Source of the DNA: JAJYQH01 sp036261615
GTDB lineage: Bacteria > Actinomycetota > Actinomycetes > Propionibacteriales > Propionibacteriaceae
Direction: 5' to 3'
Assembly: GCA_036261615.1 (NCBI GenBank)
Contig: DATAKK010000017.1
Location: 1 to 23,786, forward strand
Length of the DNA: 23,786 bases
Part shown: piece by piece, positions 14,983-22,149 of the stretch
Position numbering within the stretch: the first letter of the stretch is position 1
Layout of the letters: every line of letters starts with the position of its first letter
The notes under the pieces: model-generated
Database searches by the model: none
Told to the model about the DNA's origin: nothing
What the model saw: the letters and a program-made list of their open reading frames with translations, nothing else
Translations under genes and position numbers: made by a program

Positions 14983-16218
14983 CTATCCGAGCGCCCAGTC
15001 GTGGGCGTCAACCCGCAGCGGGCCGTGGACGCCGGGAACCTCGGCCGGCGCGTCGGTGAGGTTGAGCGCGAGGGTGAGCTCGCCGGCGTCCCCGGCGAGG
15101 TCGATCGCGATCGTCTCGTTGGTGACCTCGCCGACTCTCAGCCGGGCGGAGGTGAGCCACGGGTGCGTCCGGCGCAGGTGGATGAGCCGCTGGTGGGCGT
15201 GGAAGGTGGGCTCCCCGAAGGGGGCCAGCCCGGCCGGGGTGTCGGGGAACGGCGGGCGGACGGCGTCGTCGCCTGACGGCCCGTCGGTCTTCTCGCCGGT
15301 GAATCCCTGCTCGTCGCCGGCGTAGATCGCGGGGACGCCCGGCACCAGGAGCAGCAGCGCGGCCGCCAGCGGGAGGTGGCGCGGGTCGCTGAGCCTGCTC
15401 GCGATCCTCGTGGTGTCGTGGTTGCCGACGAACACGAGCGGGCGGAAGGTCTCGGCGAAGCGGGCGTGCCGGGTCAGCGTCCACGCGAGCTCGTGCAGGT
15501 TGTGGTCGTTGAGCGAGCTCCAGACCGCCTTCCACAACTCGTACTGGGTCACCGAGTCGACGCCCGATCGGGCGGCGAAGTCGGCGTAGTCCCCGTGGAT
15601 CACCTCGGCGAGGAACCAGGCGTCCGGGTGGGCGGCGCGGACCCGGTCGAGGATCGGACGCCACACGTCGGGGCCCTGGGCGTAGGCGGCGTCCAGGCGC
15701 CAGCCGTCGATGCCGCGGTCGAGCCAGTGGCTCATCACCTCGACGACGTAGTCCTGCACGGGCGGGTGGGACAGGTCGAGTTCGACCAGGTCGAGGTTGC
15801 CCTCGAAGCCGCGGGGGTACTCACCGACCCAGCGGATCCACGCCCCGGCGTCCGACCCGGGACCCACGGCCCGCGCGCGGCGGACGATCTCGTGGTCCTC
15901 GGACACGTGGTTGAACACACCGTCGAGCAGCAGCCGGACGCCGCGCCGGTGCGCCTCGGCGACCAGGGCGTCGAAGTCCGCGTCGTCGCCCAGGCGGGGG
16001 TCGATGCGGAAGTGGTCGAGGGTGTCGTAGCCGTGGCCGCGGGAGGCGAACACCGGGGCGAGCAGCATGCCGTTCGCGCCGAGGGTGATGACGTAGTCGA
16101 GCCAGGCCGCCAACCGCCCCAGCCGGTGCTCGACGTGGTCGATGGCGGTGCCCTCGGCGTCCACGAAGCGCAGCGGGTAGCAGTGCCACCAGATGACCGA
16201 GTCGGCCCAGCCCGGCAT
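14983..16218 (-). CDS. Glycoside hydrolase family 13 alpha-amylase-type enzyme
   Basis: A 411-residue protein with no signal peptide, so probably cytosolic. The GH13 conserved regions are DGVFNHV (99-105), DGWRLDAAYA (171-180) with nucleophile Asp176, FLAEVIHGD (202-210) with acid/base Glu205, and FVGNHDTTRI (263-272) with the transition-state Asp268. YAGDEQGFTGEKTDG follows. A short C-terminal beta domain (about 360-411) completes it. The length is short for GH13, lacking large N-terminal domains, as in oligosaccharide-acting members such as neopullulanase- or maltodextrin-hydrolase-like enzymes. It likely hydrolyses alpha-1,4 glucans or related oligosaccharides. The ATG at 16218 has AGGGGA 5 nt upstream; an in-frame ATG at 16248 is less likely. 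Confidence 0.9.
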   Translation of the reverse strand: MPGWADSVIWWHCYPLRFVDAEGTAIDHVEHRLGRLAAWLDYVITLGANGMLLAPVFASRGHGYDTLDHFRIDPRLGDDADFDALVAEAHRRGVRLLLDGVFNHVSEDHEIVRRARAVGPGSDAGAWIRWVGEYPRGFEGNLDLVELDLSHPPVQDYVVEVMSHWLDRGIDGWRLDAAYAQGPDVWRPILDRVRAAHPDAWFLAEVIHGDYADFAARSGVDSVTQYELWKAVWSSLNDHNLHELAWTLTRHARFAETFRPLVFVGNHDTTRIASRLSDPRHLPLAAALLLLVPGVPAIYAGDEQGFTGEKTDGPSGDDAVRPPFPDTPAGLAPFGEPTFHAHQRLIHLRRTHPWLTSARLRVGEVTNETIAIDLAGDAGELTLALNLTDAPAEVPGVHGPLRVDAHDWALG

Positions 16219-16531
16219 GTGGTCCCCTCTCGTCGGCGTGCCCTCCACCGTAGCGACCGACCGCCCGAGGGCGTCGGCGCCCGGGAGCGTCGGCCGCGGG
16301 AGCGGCGGACCGGGCCGTCAGACCCGGCCGGCGTCGGCGTCCTCTGCGAAACGTGCACCACCTGCCACACCCCCGCCCCCGGGAGACCCGTGTGGCAGGT
16401 GGTGCGAAATTCGCAGGATTTCGGGGGGATGAGGCTTGGGGAGGCTGGGGGGTGGCAGCGACAGTCGTCCGACCGGGTTATATGGGACCTCAGCGACGGG
16501 GCCGCACGGCCCCCCGACGAAGGGACTCCCC
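16219..16531. other. Divergent intergenic region with palindromic repeat copy B
   Basis: About 310 bases between the amylase-type gene (minus) and the SDR gene (plus). It holds the palindromic repeat at 16344-16416. A TATATG/TTATAT sequence at 16478-16484 is the only A+T-rich box and may be the -10 of the SDR gene, but no -35 is clear. No gene is supported. Confidence 0.5.
16344..16416. repeat. Intergenic palindromic repeat, copy B
   Basis: A 73-bp inverted repeat. The left arm 16344-16370 (CTGCGAA, four variable bases, GCACCACCTGCCACAC) pairs with the right arm 16390-16416 at 23 of 27 positions, around a C-rich/G-rich loop. The arm closely follows copy A at 8537-8609 and the total length is the same. 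It sits between divergent genes, so here it cannot be a simple terminator for either. Confidence 0.75.
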
Positions 16532-17272
16532 ATGCGCGTGTTGGTCACCGGATCCGCCGACGGCCTCGGCCGGCTCGCCGCGGCGACCCTGCTGGACGCC
16601 GGCCACGACGTCGTCGTGCACGTCCGCAACCGGCAGCGGTTGGACGCCGTGCGCGACCTGCTCGACCGGGGTGCGGACGCGTTGGTGGGCGACCTCGCCG
16701 ACCAGGACCAGACCCGCTCGGTGGCCGAGCAGGCCGACCAGCTGGGCCGGATGGACTCGGTCATCCACAACGCGGCGGTCAACTCGGGAGGTGCGGTGCT
16801 GCCGGTGAACGTCGTGGCGCCCTACCTGCTCACCGCGCTGATGCGGCGTCCGGACCGGCTGGTCTACCTCAGCAGCGGCATGCACCGCGGCGGGCACGCC
16901 GACCTCCTCGGCCGGGTCGACTGGACGGGCCACCATGGCGGCAGCTACTCGGACAGCAAGCTGTTCGTCACCGCGCTCACCCTCGCGGTCGCGCGGCTGT
17001 GGCCCGACGTGCTGAGCAACGCCGTCGACCCGGGCTGGGTGCCCACGCGAATGGGCGGCCCGAGCGCGCCCGACGACCTGCGCCTCGGACATCTCACCCA
17101 GGAGTGGCTCGCGACGAGCGAGGACGCCGAGGCGCGCACCAGCGGCGGCTATTGGCACCACCAGCAGCGGTCGGAGCCGCAGGCGTCCGCGCGCGACAGG
17201 GACTTCCAGGACCGGCTGCTCGCCTCGCTGGCCGGGTTCACCGGCGTCCCGTTGCCGGACGCCGGCGTCTGA
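16532..17272 (+). CDS. Short-chain dehydrogenase/reductase (SDR)
   Basis: A 246-residue cytosolic NAD(P)-dependent oxidoreductase with a Rossmann fold. The cofactor motif is TGSADGLG (6-13); the NNAG position reads HNAA (79-82); the active site has Ser114/115 in VYLSSGMH and the YxxxK pair Tyr139/Lys143 (YSDSK). VDPGWVPTRMGG after the active site is typical of the group. Arg32 and Arg34, just after the second strand, suggest NADP preference. The substrate is unknown. The ATG at 16532 has AAGGGA 6 nt upstream. The stop is one nucleotide from the stop of the convergent membrane-protein gene, and a 9-bp inverted pair of the GGACGCCG octamer lies in the last codons. Confidence 0.9.
   Translation: MRVLVTGSADGLGRLAAATLLDAGHDVVVHVRNRQRLDAVRDLLDRGADALVGDLADQDQTRSVAEQADQLGRMDSVIHNAAVNSGGAVLPVNVVAPYLLTALMRRPDRLVYLSSGMHRGGHADLLGRVDWTGHHGGSYSDSKLFVTALTLAVARLWPDVLSNAVDPGWVPTRMGGPSAPDDLRLGHLTQEWLATSEDAEARTSGGYWHHQQRSEPQASARDRDFQDRLLASLAGFTGVPLPDAGV
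17241..17265. terminator. Octamer-built hairpin at the convergent 3' ends
   Basis: CCGGCGTCC (17241-17249) and GGACGCCGG (17257-17265) form a perfect 9-bp stem with a 7-nt loop inside the last codons of the SDR gene, 9 nt from the opposing stop. It is two copies of the window-wide octamer in opposite orientation. Position suits a bidirectional terminator, as inverted DNA-uptake sequences do in Neisseria, but this is inference. Confidence 0.4.
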
Positions 17273-17273
17273 C

Positions 17274-17993
17274 TCAGTGCCCGGTGGAGGTCGACGAGCT
17301 GACCGGCCGGTCGTGCTCGCCGTCGTGCCCGGCGAGCGAGGCCCACGCGCCGTCGGCCCGGACGAGGACGAGCGCGAGGACGACTCCCACGGCCACACTG
17401 GCGACGAGGGCGAATCCCCGGCCCAGCCATCCCGGCACCCGCACGTCGGCGCGCGCGTCGCGGACGGTGAGGAGCGCGGGGAGCAGCCGGGTGAGCACGT
17501 GCGCCGCCGTCACGGCGAACCACACGATGAAGCTGGCCTTGTGCAGGCCCAGCCAGATGCCGCCCTGGCTGGTGGGTCCGACGACGATGAGCATGACGCC
17601 CGACCCGAGGACGGCGAGCGTGGCGATGATGACGAGCGGCCCGAGCAGCCGCAGCAAGAGCGGCGGCGGGCCGGCCGTCACGTAGGTGGCCTTGCCCGTG
17701 TAGTAGCGCACGATCCGCCATCCGGTGGACGCCGTCTTGAGCAGCGCGACCGGGATGAGGATGGCGCCGATCGCCACGTGCCACGAGAGCAGGCCGCGGA
17801 CGCTGAGCAGGGTGATGCCCTCCGCGGCGAACAGGACGAAAAGCACCAGTCCCGTCCAGGCGGTGAGGTGCGCGTTGCCCCTCGGTCCCCCGGAACGTCC
17901 CTCGACGGCGTCCTCACGGCGGGCGCGGCCGAGACCCGCGGCAACGGCGTCGCCGACGGCCCGGGTCAGTGCTGGCGAGGTGGCGCGGTCCAT
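17274..17993 (-). CDS. Four-helix membrane protein, cytochrome b561/DUF4405-like
   Basis: A 239-residue protein. A charged cytoplasmic N-terminus (1-38) is followed by about four main helices (44-64, 71-86, 117-138, 154-174) and a fifth near 191-212. Histidines lie at helix ends or within helices: His42, His72 (LSWHVAIGA), His151 (GLHKASF) and His165 (AAHVLTRLL). Their spacing is what is expected for axial heme ligands in cytochrome b561-type or DUF4405 proteins, so a membrane electron-transfer role is likely but unproven. The C-terminal tail is Asp/His/Ser-rich. The ATG at 17993 has GGAG 6 nt upstream. It is transcribed away from the DUF1801 gene. Confidence 0.72.
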   Translation of the reverse strand: MDRATSPALTRAVGDAVAAGLGRARREDAVEGRSGGPRGNAHLTAWTGLVLFVLFAAEGITLLSVRGLLSWHVAIGAILIPVALLKTASTGWRIVRYYTGKATYVTAGPPPLLLRLLGPLVIIATLAVLGSGVMLIVVGPTSQGGIWLGLHKASFIVWFAVTAAHVLTRLLPALLTVRDARADVRVPGWLGRGFALVASVAVGVVLALVLVRADGAWASLAGHDGEHDRPVSSSTSTGH

Positions 17994-18097
17994 GGGTGTC
18001 TCCTTCGCTCGGCCGGTGCCGAGATTATCGCCGCCACACTGAGCGGCTGCTGTAGCGAGCATGGTCCACCCAGGGTGCACGGTGGCAGGATCAGCCC

Positions 18098-18517
18098 ATG
18101 GCAACGAAGAACGAGGGCCTGACCGCCGACGAGCGGGCCGCGGTGCGGCAGGCGGCGGCCGAGCGCAGGCGCGAGCAGGCCGGCAAGAACGGCGAGGCCG
18201 ACGTGCTCGCCGCGATCGAGACGATGACCGACCAGGACCGGCCGATCGCCGAGGGCCTGCACGCCCTCGTCAAGCGGGAGTTCCCAGGCCTCACCGCGAA
18301 GACCTGGTACGGGTACCCGGCCTACGTGAGCGACGGGAAGACGCTCTTCTACTATCAGCTCGCGGCGAAGTTCAAGACCCGTTACGGGCACCTCGCCTTC
18401 AACGACACCGCGCGGCTCGACGACGGGGCGATGTGGCCGAACGCGTACGCGATCCTCGAGTGGACCGACGAGGTCGAGGCGCGGGTGGCCGACCTCATCC
18501 GCCGCGCCCTCGGCTAG
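18098..18517 (+). CDS. DUF1801 (YdhG-like) domain protein
   Basis: A 139-residue cytosolic protein. A charged helical N-terminus (LTADERAAVRQAAAERRREQ) precedes the DUF1801 domain (about 48-137). Family features are HALVKREFPGLTAKTWYGYPAY, FYYQLAAKFKTRYGHLAF and the end DEVEARVADLIRRAL. The fold is related to frataxin-like/YdhG proteins and some members are called iron chaperones, but the function here is unknown. The ATG at 18098 follows AGGA at about 8 nt. The next gene starts 35 nt after its stop on the same strand, so the two may form an operon. Confidence 0.8.
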   Translation: MATKNEGLTADERAAVRQAAAERRREQAGKNGEADVLAAIETMTDQDRPIAEGLHALVKREFPGLTAKTWYGYPAYVSDGKTLFYYQLAAKFKTRYGHLAFNDTARLDDGAMWPNAYAILEWTDEVEARVADLIRRALG

Positions 18518-18552
18518 GACGTCCCCCCGGCGCCGCGCACTAGGCTCCCGGT

Positions 18553-19617
18553 GTGACCTCCGAGCGCGTCGATCCGGTTCCGTTCGTCCTCGTCGGATGG
18601 GGGTACCGCTCCCAGGCATGGTTCGAGGCCGCCCGAGGCAGCGGCGTCCCCTGCCTCGGTGTCGTCGTCCGGACGCCGCGCGAGACGCCTGTCCCCTCGT
18701 TCCCGTCGCTCGCCCAGGCCCTGGACGCCACCGGCGCGCGCTTCGTCGTCTCGTCGGTGAGCTGGCAGTCGGCCCCCGCCGTCATCGCGGACGCCGTCAC
18801 GCGCGGCGTCCCGGTGCTCACCGAGACGCCCCCCGCACCAGACGTCGAGGGCCTCCGGCGGCTGTGGGGCGAGGTCGGGGCGTCCGGGCTGGTGCAGGTG
18901 GGCGAGCAGTACCCGCTCTACCCCTCGCACGCGGCCCGGCTGGCACTCGTGCGCTCCGGCGTCCTCGGCACGCCGACCGAGGTGCAGGTGTCGTCGACGC
19001 AGCTGTACCACGCGGTCGCGCTCATGCGGGCCTACCTCGGGGCGCCCTGCGGCCCGGCCACGGTGCGGGCGACGACGCTCACCGCTCCCCTGCTGCAACC
19101 GCTCGACCGGGGCGGCTGGACCGGGGCGAACGACCCCGTGCCGGCGTCCACGACGCACGCGGTGATCGACTTCGGGTCCGGACGCGGCGGGGTGTACGAC
19201 TTCACCGAGCAGCAGACGCGCAACCTGCTGCGGATGCGCCGGCTGGTCGCGCGGGGCACGCACGGCGAGCTCGAGGGCGAGACGCTGGTGCGCTGGGGCG
19301 GACCGGAGACGATCCTCACGTCGCACCTCGAGCGCCGGCAGTCGGGCCACGACCTCGACATGTCCGGGTTCGACTCCGAGACGATCAGCCACGGCGGCGA
19401 CGTGCTGTGGCGCAACCCGTGGCCGGGGAGGCACTGGTCCGACGATCAGCACGCGACGGCCGCGCTGCTCGCGAGGATGGCCGCCTGGGCCGGAGGCCGG
19501 GGCGAGGAGCCCTACCCACTGCGCGAGGCCCTCCAGGACGCAGCGATCGGGTTCGCGATCGAGCGCTCGGCCGCCGAGGACCGTGCCATCGAGGTCGACG
19601 ACCAGCCCTGGTGGTGA
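18553..19617 (+). CDS. Divergent Gfo/Idh/MocA-family protein lacking the EKP lysine
   Basis: A 354-residue protein. The N-terminal Rossmann domain (about 8-120) starts VPFVLVGWGYRSQAWF, where the usual GxGxxG third glycine is Ser20. The substrate domain follows, with TTHAVIDFGSGRGG near the middle and a C-terminal helical part (EALQDAAIGFAIERSA) typical of sugar/inositol dehydrogenases. At the position of the catalytic EKP motif it reads LTETPPAP (Glu91-Thr92-Pro93): the lysine is replaced by threonine. It may bind a nucleotide-linked or free sugar without normal dehydrogenase chemistry. The GTG start at 18553 has only a weak AGG upstream and probably depends on the preceding DUF1801 gene. 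The substrate is unknown. Confidence 0.78.
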   Translation: MTSERVDPVPFVLVGWGYRSQAWFEAARGSGVPCLGVVVRTPRETPVPSFPSLAQALDATGARFVVSSVSWQSAPAVIADAVTRGVPVLTETPPAPDVEGLRRLWGEVGASGLVQVGEQYPLYPSHAARLALVRSGVLGTPTEVQVSSTQLYHAVALMRAYLGAPCGPATVRATTLTAPLLQPLDRGGWTGANDPVPASTTHAVIDFGSGRGGVYDFTEQQTRNLLRMRRLVARGTHGELEGETLVRWGGPETILTSHLERRQSGHDLDMSGFDSETISHGGDVLWRNPWPGRHWSDDQHATAALLARMAAWAGGRGEEPYPLREALQDAAIGFAIERSAAEDRAIEVDDQPWW

Positions 19618-19650
19618 GCCCGGCCAAGCGCTCCGCCCGCTGTCCGGGCT
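19617..19650 (+). terminator. Nested hairpin after the Gfo/Idh/MocA-like gene
   Basis: AGCCCGG (19617-19623) pairs with CCGGGCT (19644-19650), with an inner stem AGCG/CGCT (19627-19641). It begins at the stop codon and lies between convergent genes. There is no T-run. Confidence 0.4.
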
Positions 19651-19729
19651 CGGCACCCGGGCGTGCGTTGCTGGCGATTTCTGCTCGAACCGCGTCGAGA
19701 ACGCCGGCCGCCCCAACCGGAGCCAGGGG

Positions 19730-20668
19730 CTAGAGGACGCCGAGCCCGGCCAGCGCGCCGAGGACGTCCTCGACCTGCACGGCGAGCAGCGCGGGGTCGG
19801 GTTCGTCGGAGAAGACGTCCCCGCGGCGCACGGATTCGTCGGTGAGCACGACGTGCGGACCGGGCGGCGGACCCCAGTTGACCACCGACGCGGGCCCGAA
19901 CAGCACCACCGACGGACGCCGGTAGGCCGAGGCGAGGTGGGCGGCCCCGGTATCGGCGCTCACGACCGCCGCGGCGTCCGCGACAAGGGCGGCCATCGCG
20001 GTGAGGTCGATCCGCCCCGCGAGTACGTCGTCCCCCCGGACGCCGGCGGCCTCGGCCACCGCCAGGGCCCGGTCCCGCTCGTCGGCGCTGCCCGTGAGCA
20101 CCACCTCGTGCCCCGCGCGGACCAGCGCCGCGGCGACCGCGGCGAACCGGTCGATCGGCCAGCGCCGGCTGCCGAACGCCGCCCCGGGGTGGACGATGAC
20201 CGCCCCCGCGCGCGCGGACGCCACCGAGGGTCGCTCCAGGTGCAGATCGGACGGGTCGGCCGGGATGCCGTGCCACTCGAGCATCCGGGTCCAGCGCTCC
20301 CGCTCGGAGAGGGCGTCCACCCAGTGGGGGCCCTCCCACGAGCGACCCTCCGGGTCGTCGAACCGGTGCCCGATCCGGCGCCGCGGCTGCAGCTGGTCGA
20401 GGGCACGCATGCTCTGCGGCCCGCGCCCGTGCAGGTTCACCGCGACGTCGACGCTCCCGGGCGGCAGCGGCAGCGGCGCGTCGAGCCCGCGGACGTCGAG
20501 CAGTTCGATGCCGCCGACGAGGTCGACGATCGGGGCGAGCCAGGCCTGCGCGCCGTAGCGGATGCGGTGCTCGGGGAAGGCGCGGCGCAGCGCCCGCAGC
20601 GCGGGCACGACGACGAGCAGGTCGCCGAGCTTGAGCGCGCGCAGTGCCAGCAGGTCGGGTCGAGCCAT
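19730..20668 (-). CDS. Glycosyltransferase family 9 (heptosyltransferase-like)
   Basis: A 312-residue GT-B fold glycosyltransferase. The N-terminal acceptor domain starts LLALRALKLGDLLVVVPAL, with the family's GD (Gly15-Asp16), where WaaC/WaaF have the catalytic Asp. The C-terminal donor domain has VIVHPGAAFGSRRWP (157-171) and the nucleotide-sugar signature VSADTGAAHLASA (236-248), then LFGP. Such enzymes transfer heptose, usually from ADP-heptose. The HldE-type gene at 22150 supports such a donor, but the acceptor is unknown. The ATG at 20668 has AGGAGGT 6 nt upstream, one of the best sites in the window. It lies 186 nt downstream of a second GT9 gene on the same strand. Confidence 0.9.
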   Translation of the reverse strand: MARPDLLALRALKLGDLLVVVPALRALRRAFPEHRIRYGAQAWLAPIVDLVGGIELLDVRGLDAPLPLPPGSVDVAVNLHGRGPQSMRALDQLQPRRRIGHRFDDPEGRSWEGPHWVDALSERERWTRMLEWHGIPADPSDLHLERPSVASARAGAVIVHPGAAFGSRRWPIDRFAAVAAALVRAGHEVVLTGSADERDRALAVAEAAGVRGDDVLAGRIDLTAMAALVADAAAVVSADTGAAHLASAYRRPSVVLFGPASVVNWGPPPGPHVVLTDESVRRGDVFSDEPDPALLAVQVEDVLGALAGLGVL

Positions 20669-20854
20669 CGTGCACCTCCTCGATCGGTTACTGAACCACA
20701 CCGCCCGGACGCCGGCCTCCCCCCGCCCGGGCGCGACCCCGGCCACGCGGAGAAGTTTCGAGTCACTCCTCCCGGGTAACGCCTCGGTATGCGTGGCCCT
20801 CTCGTGCCGCGAGCCCGACCTGCCCCGCCCGACCGGGCCCGGCGTCCTCGGCGC

Positions 20855-22075
20855 TCAGGCCTCCCCCGCGCCGGCGAGCTCCAGCAGTGCCAGGGCGTCG
20901 GCGTAGACGTCCTGCGCCCGCACCGACTCGGTCAGGCAGAAGACGTGCCCGCAGTCGGGTGGGCCGTCCAGCAGCGTGATGTCGTGGCCGCACACGGGAC
21001 AGTGGGTCGCCCAGCCGATGTGGATCCGGTGCCGGGCGCGAGCCAGCGGCGAGGCCATCATCGCGTTGCCGATCCAGTAGATGCCGACGGTGGCGGCGCC
21101 GACCGCCTCCGCGAGGTGGCGCGGGCCGCTGTCGTTGGCGACGACCACATCGGCCGCGTCGAGGACGCCGACCAGCCCGCTGAGGCTGAGCCGCCCGGCC
21201 ACCGAGCGGATCCGGCCCGGACCGTCGGACAGCGGCCGGGCCGCGGTGAGGTCGCGCCCCCGGTCGGCGCCCCAGGCCCCGGCGGGCTCGCGGCGTCCGG
21301 CGGCGGCGGCCCGCGCGAGGTCGTCGTCGCCCGCCAGCCGGACGACCTCGGCCGCCAGGTCGCGCTCGCTCTCGTCGCCGACCACCACGACGTCGATGCC
21401 GTCGTCGGCGGCCCAGCGGGCGATGGTCGCGAACCGGTCGACCGGCCAGTGCCGGCGGGCGTCGGTGGCGCCCGGATGCAGCACCAGCAGCGGGCGGCCC
21501 GTCTCCTCACCGAGCACGGACGCCGCCTCGTCCCGGTCCGCCTCGGTCACCTCGAGCCGCGGGGCCAGCGTGACGGGGGCGGCGCCGGCCAGGCCGGCCA
21601 CCTCGAGGGCCCGCAGCACCTCGTGCTGGTAGTAGAGGTAGGGCAGGGTCCGCTCGAGCCGGGCGGCGTCCGGGGTGCCGGTGCCGACGGTGTGGTCCGC
21701 CCCGAGCGAGAGCAGGAACGGGTTGGAGAACCGGCCGCCGCCGTGCACCTGCACGCCGAGGTCGAACCGGCGCTCGCGGATGGCGGCGACGAAGGCGTCC
21801 AGTTCGCGCGGGTCGACCGGCCCGCGGCGCACGCCCTCGGCGTGCGGAAGCACCGCCACCTCGGCGACCGGCCCCGGCCGGCCCTCGAACAGCTGGGCGT
21901 GCAGCGGGGTGCCGAGCAGGGTGATCCGGGCGTCGGGGTAGGCCGCGGCGAGGGCCTCGAGGGCCGGCACCGCGAACAGCACGTCGCCCAGTCCCCCGCC
22001 GCGCAGCACGGCGATCGAGCGGACGCCGTCGAAGCGCGGCCAGAGCCTTCCCACGAAGGAATCACGGTGGTCCAT
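20855..22075 (-). CDS. Glycosyltransferase family 9 with C-terminal cysteine cluster
   Basis: A 406-residue GT-B glycosyltransferase, longer than the neighbouring GT9. The acceptor domain starts SIAVLRGGGLGDVLFAVPAL (Asp31 is the GD aspartate). The donor domain has LLVLHPGATDARRHWP and VVVANDSGPRHLAEAVGAATVGIYW. A segment of about 50 residues rich in Ala/Arg/Asp (roughly 256-305) is inserted before the last motif. Near the C-terminus THCPVCGHD and PDCGHVFCL hold Cys359, Cys362, Cys375 and Cys380, a plausible structural zinc site. The likely reaction is heptose transfer to an extracytoplasmic glycan precursor on the cytosolic side. The ATG at 22075 is preceded by AAGGG. It is divergent from the HldE gene across 74 nt, so the two may share control. 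Confidence 0.88.
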   Translation of the reverse strand: MDHRDSFVGRLWPRFDGVRSIAVLRGGGLGDVLFAVPALEALAAAYPDARITLLGTPLHAQLFEGRPGPVAEVAVLPHAEGVRRGPVDPRELDAFVAAIRERRFDLGVQVHGGGRFSNPFLLSLGADHTVGTGTPDAARLERTLPYLYYQHEVLRALEVAGLAGAAPVTLAPRLEVTEADRDEAASVLGEETGRPLLVLHPGATDARRHWPVDRFATIARWAADDGIDVVVVGDESERDLAAEVVRLAGDDDLARAAAAGRREPAGAWGADRGRDLTAARPLSDGPGRIRSVAGRLSLSGLVGVLDAADVVVANDSGPRHLAEAVGAATVGIYWIGNAMMASPLARARHRIHIGWATHCPVCGHDITLLDGPPDCGHVFCLTESVRAQDVYADALALLELAGAGEA

Positions 22076-22149
22076 GCCACCACCCTTACCCACATCGCCC
22101 CCGACGCGCCACGCGGCCGCGCCCGCGGCCGAGGAGAGGAGCCCGTCTC

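Noticed and set aside
15376..17685. 769-residue open frame on the plus strand
   Set aside because: Runs through the amylase-type gene antisense, palindromic repeat B and another frame of the SDR gene. No domain is seen.
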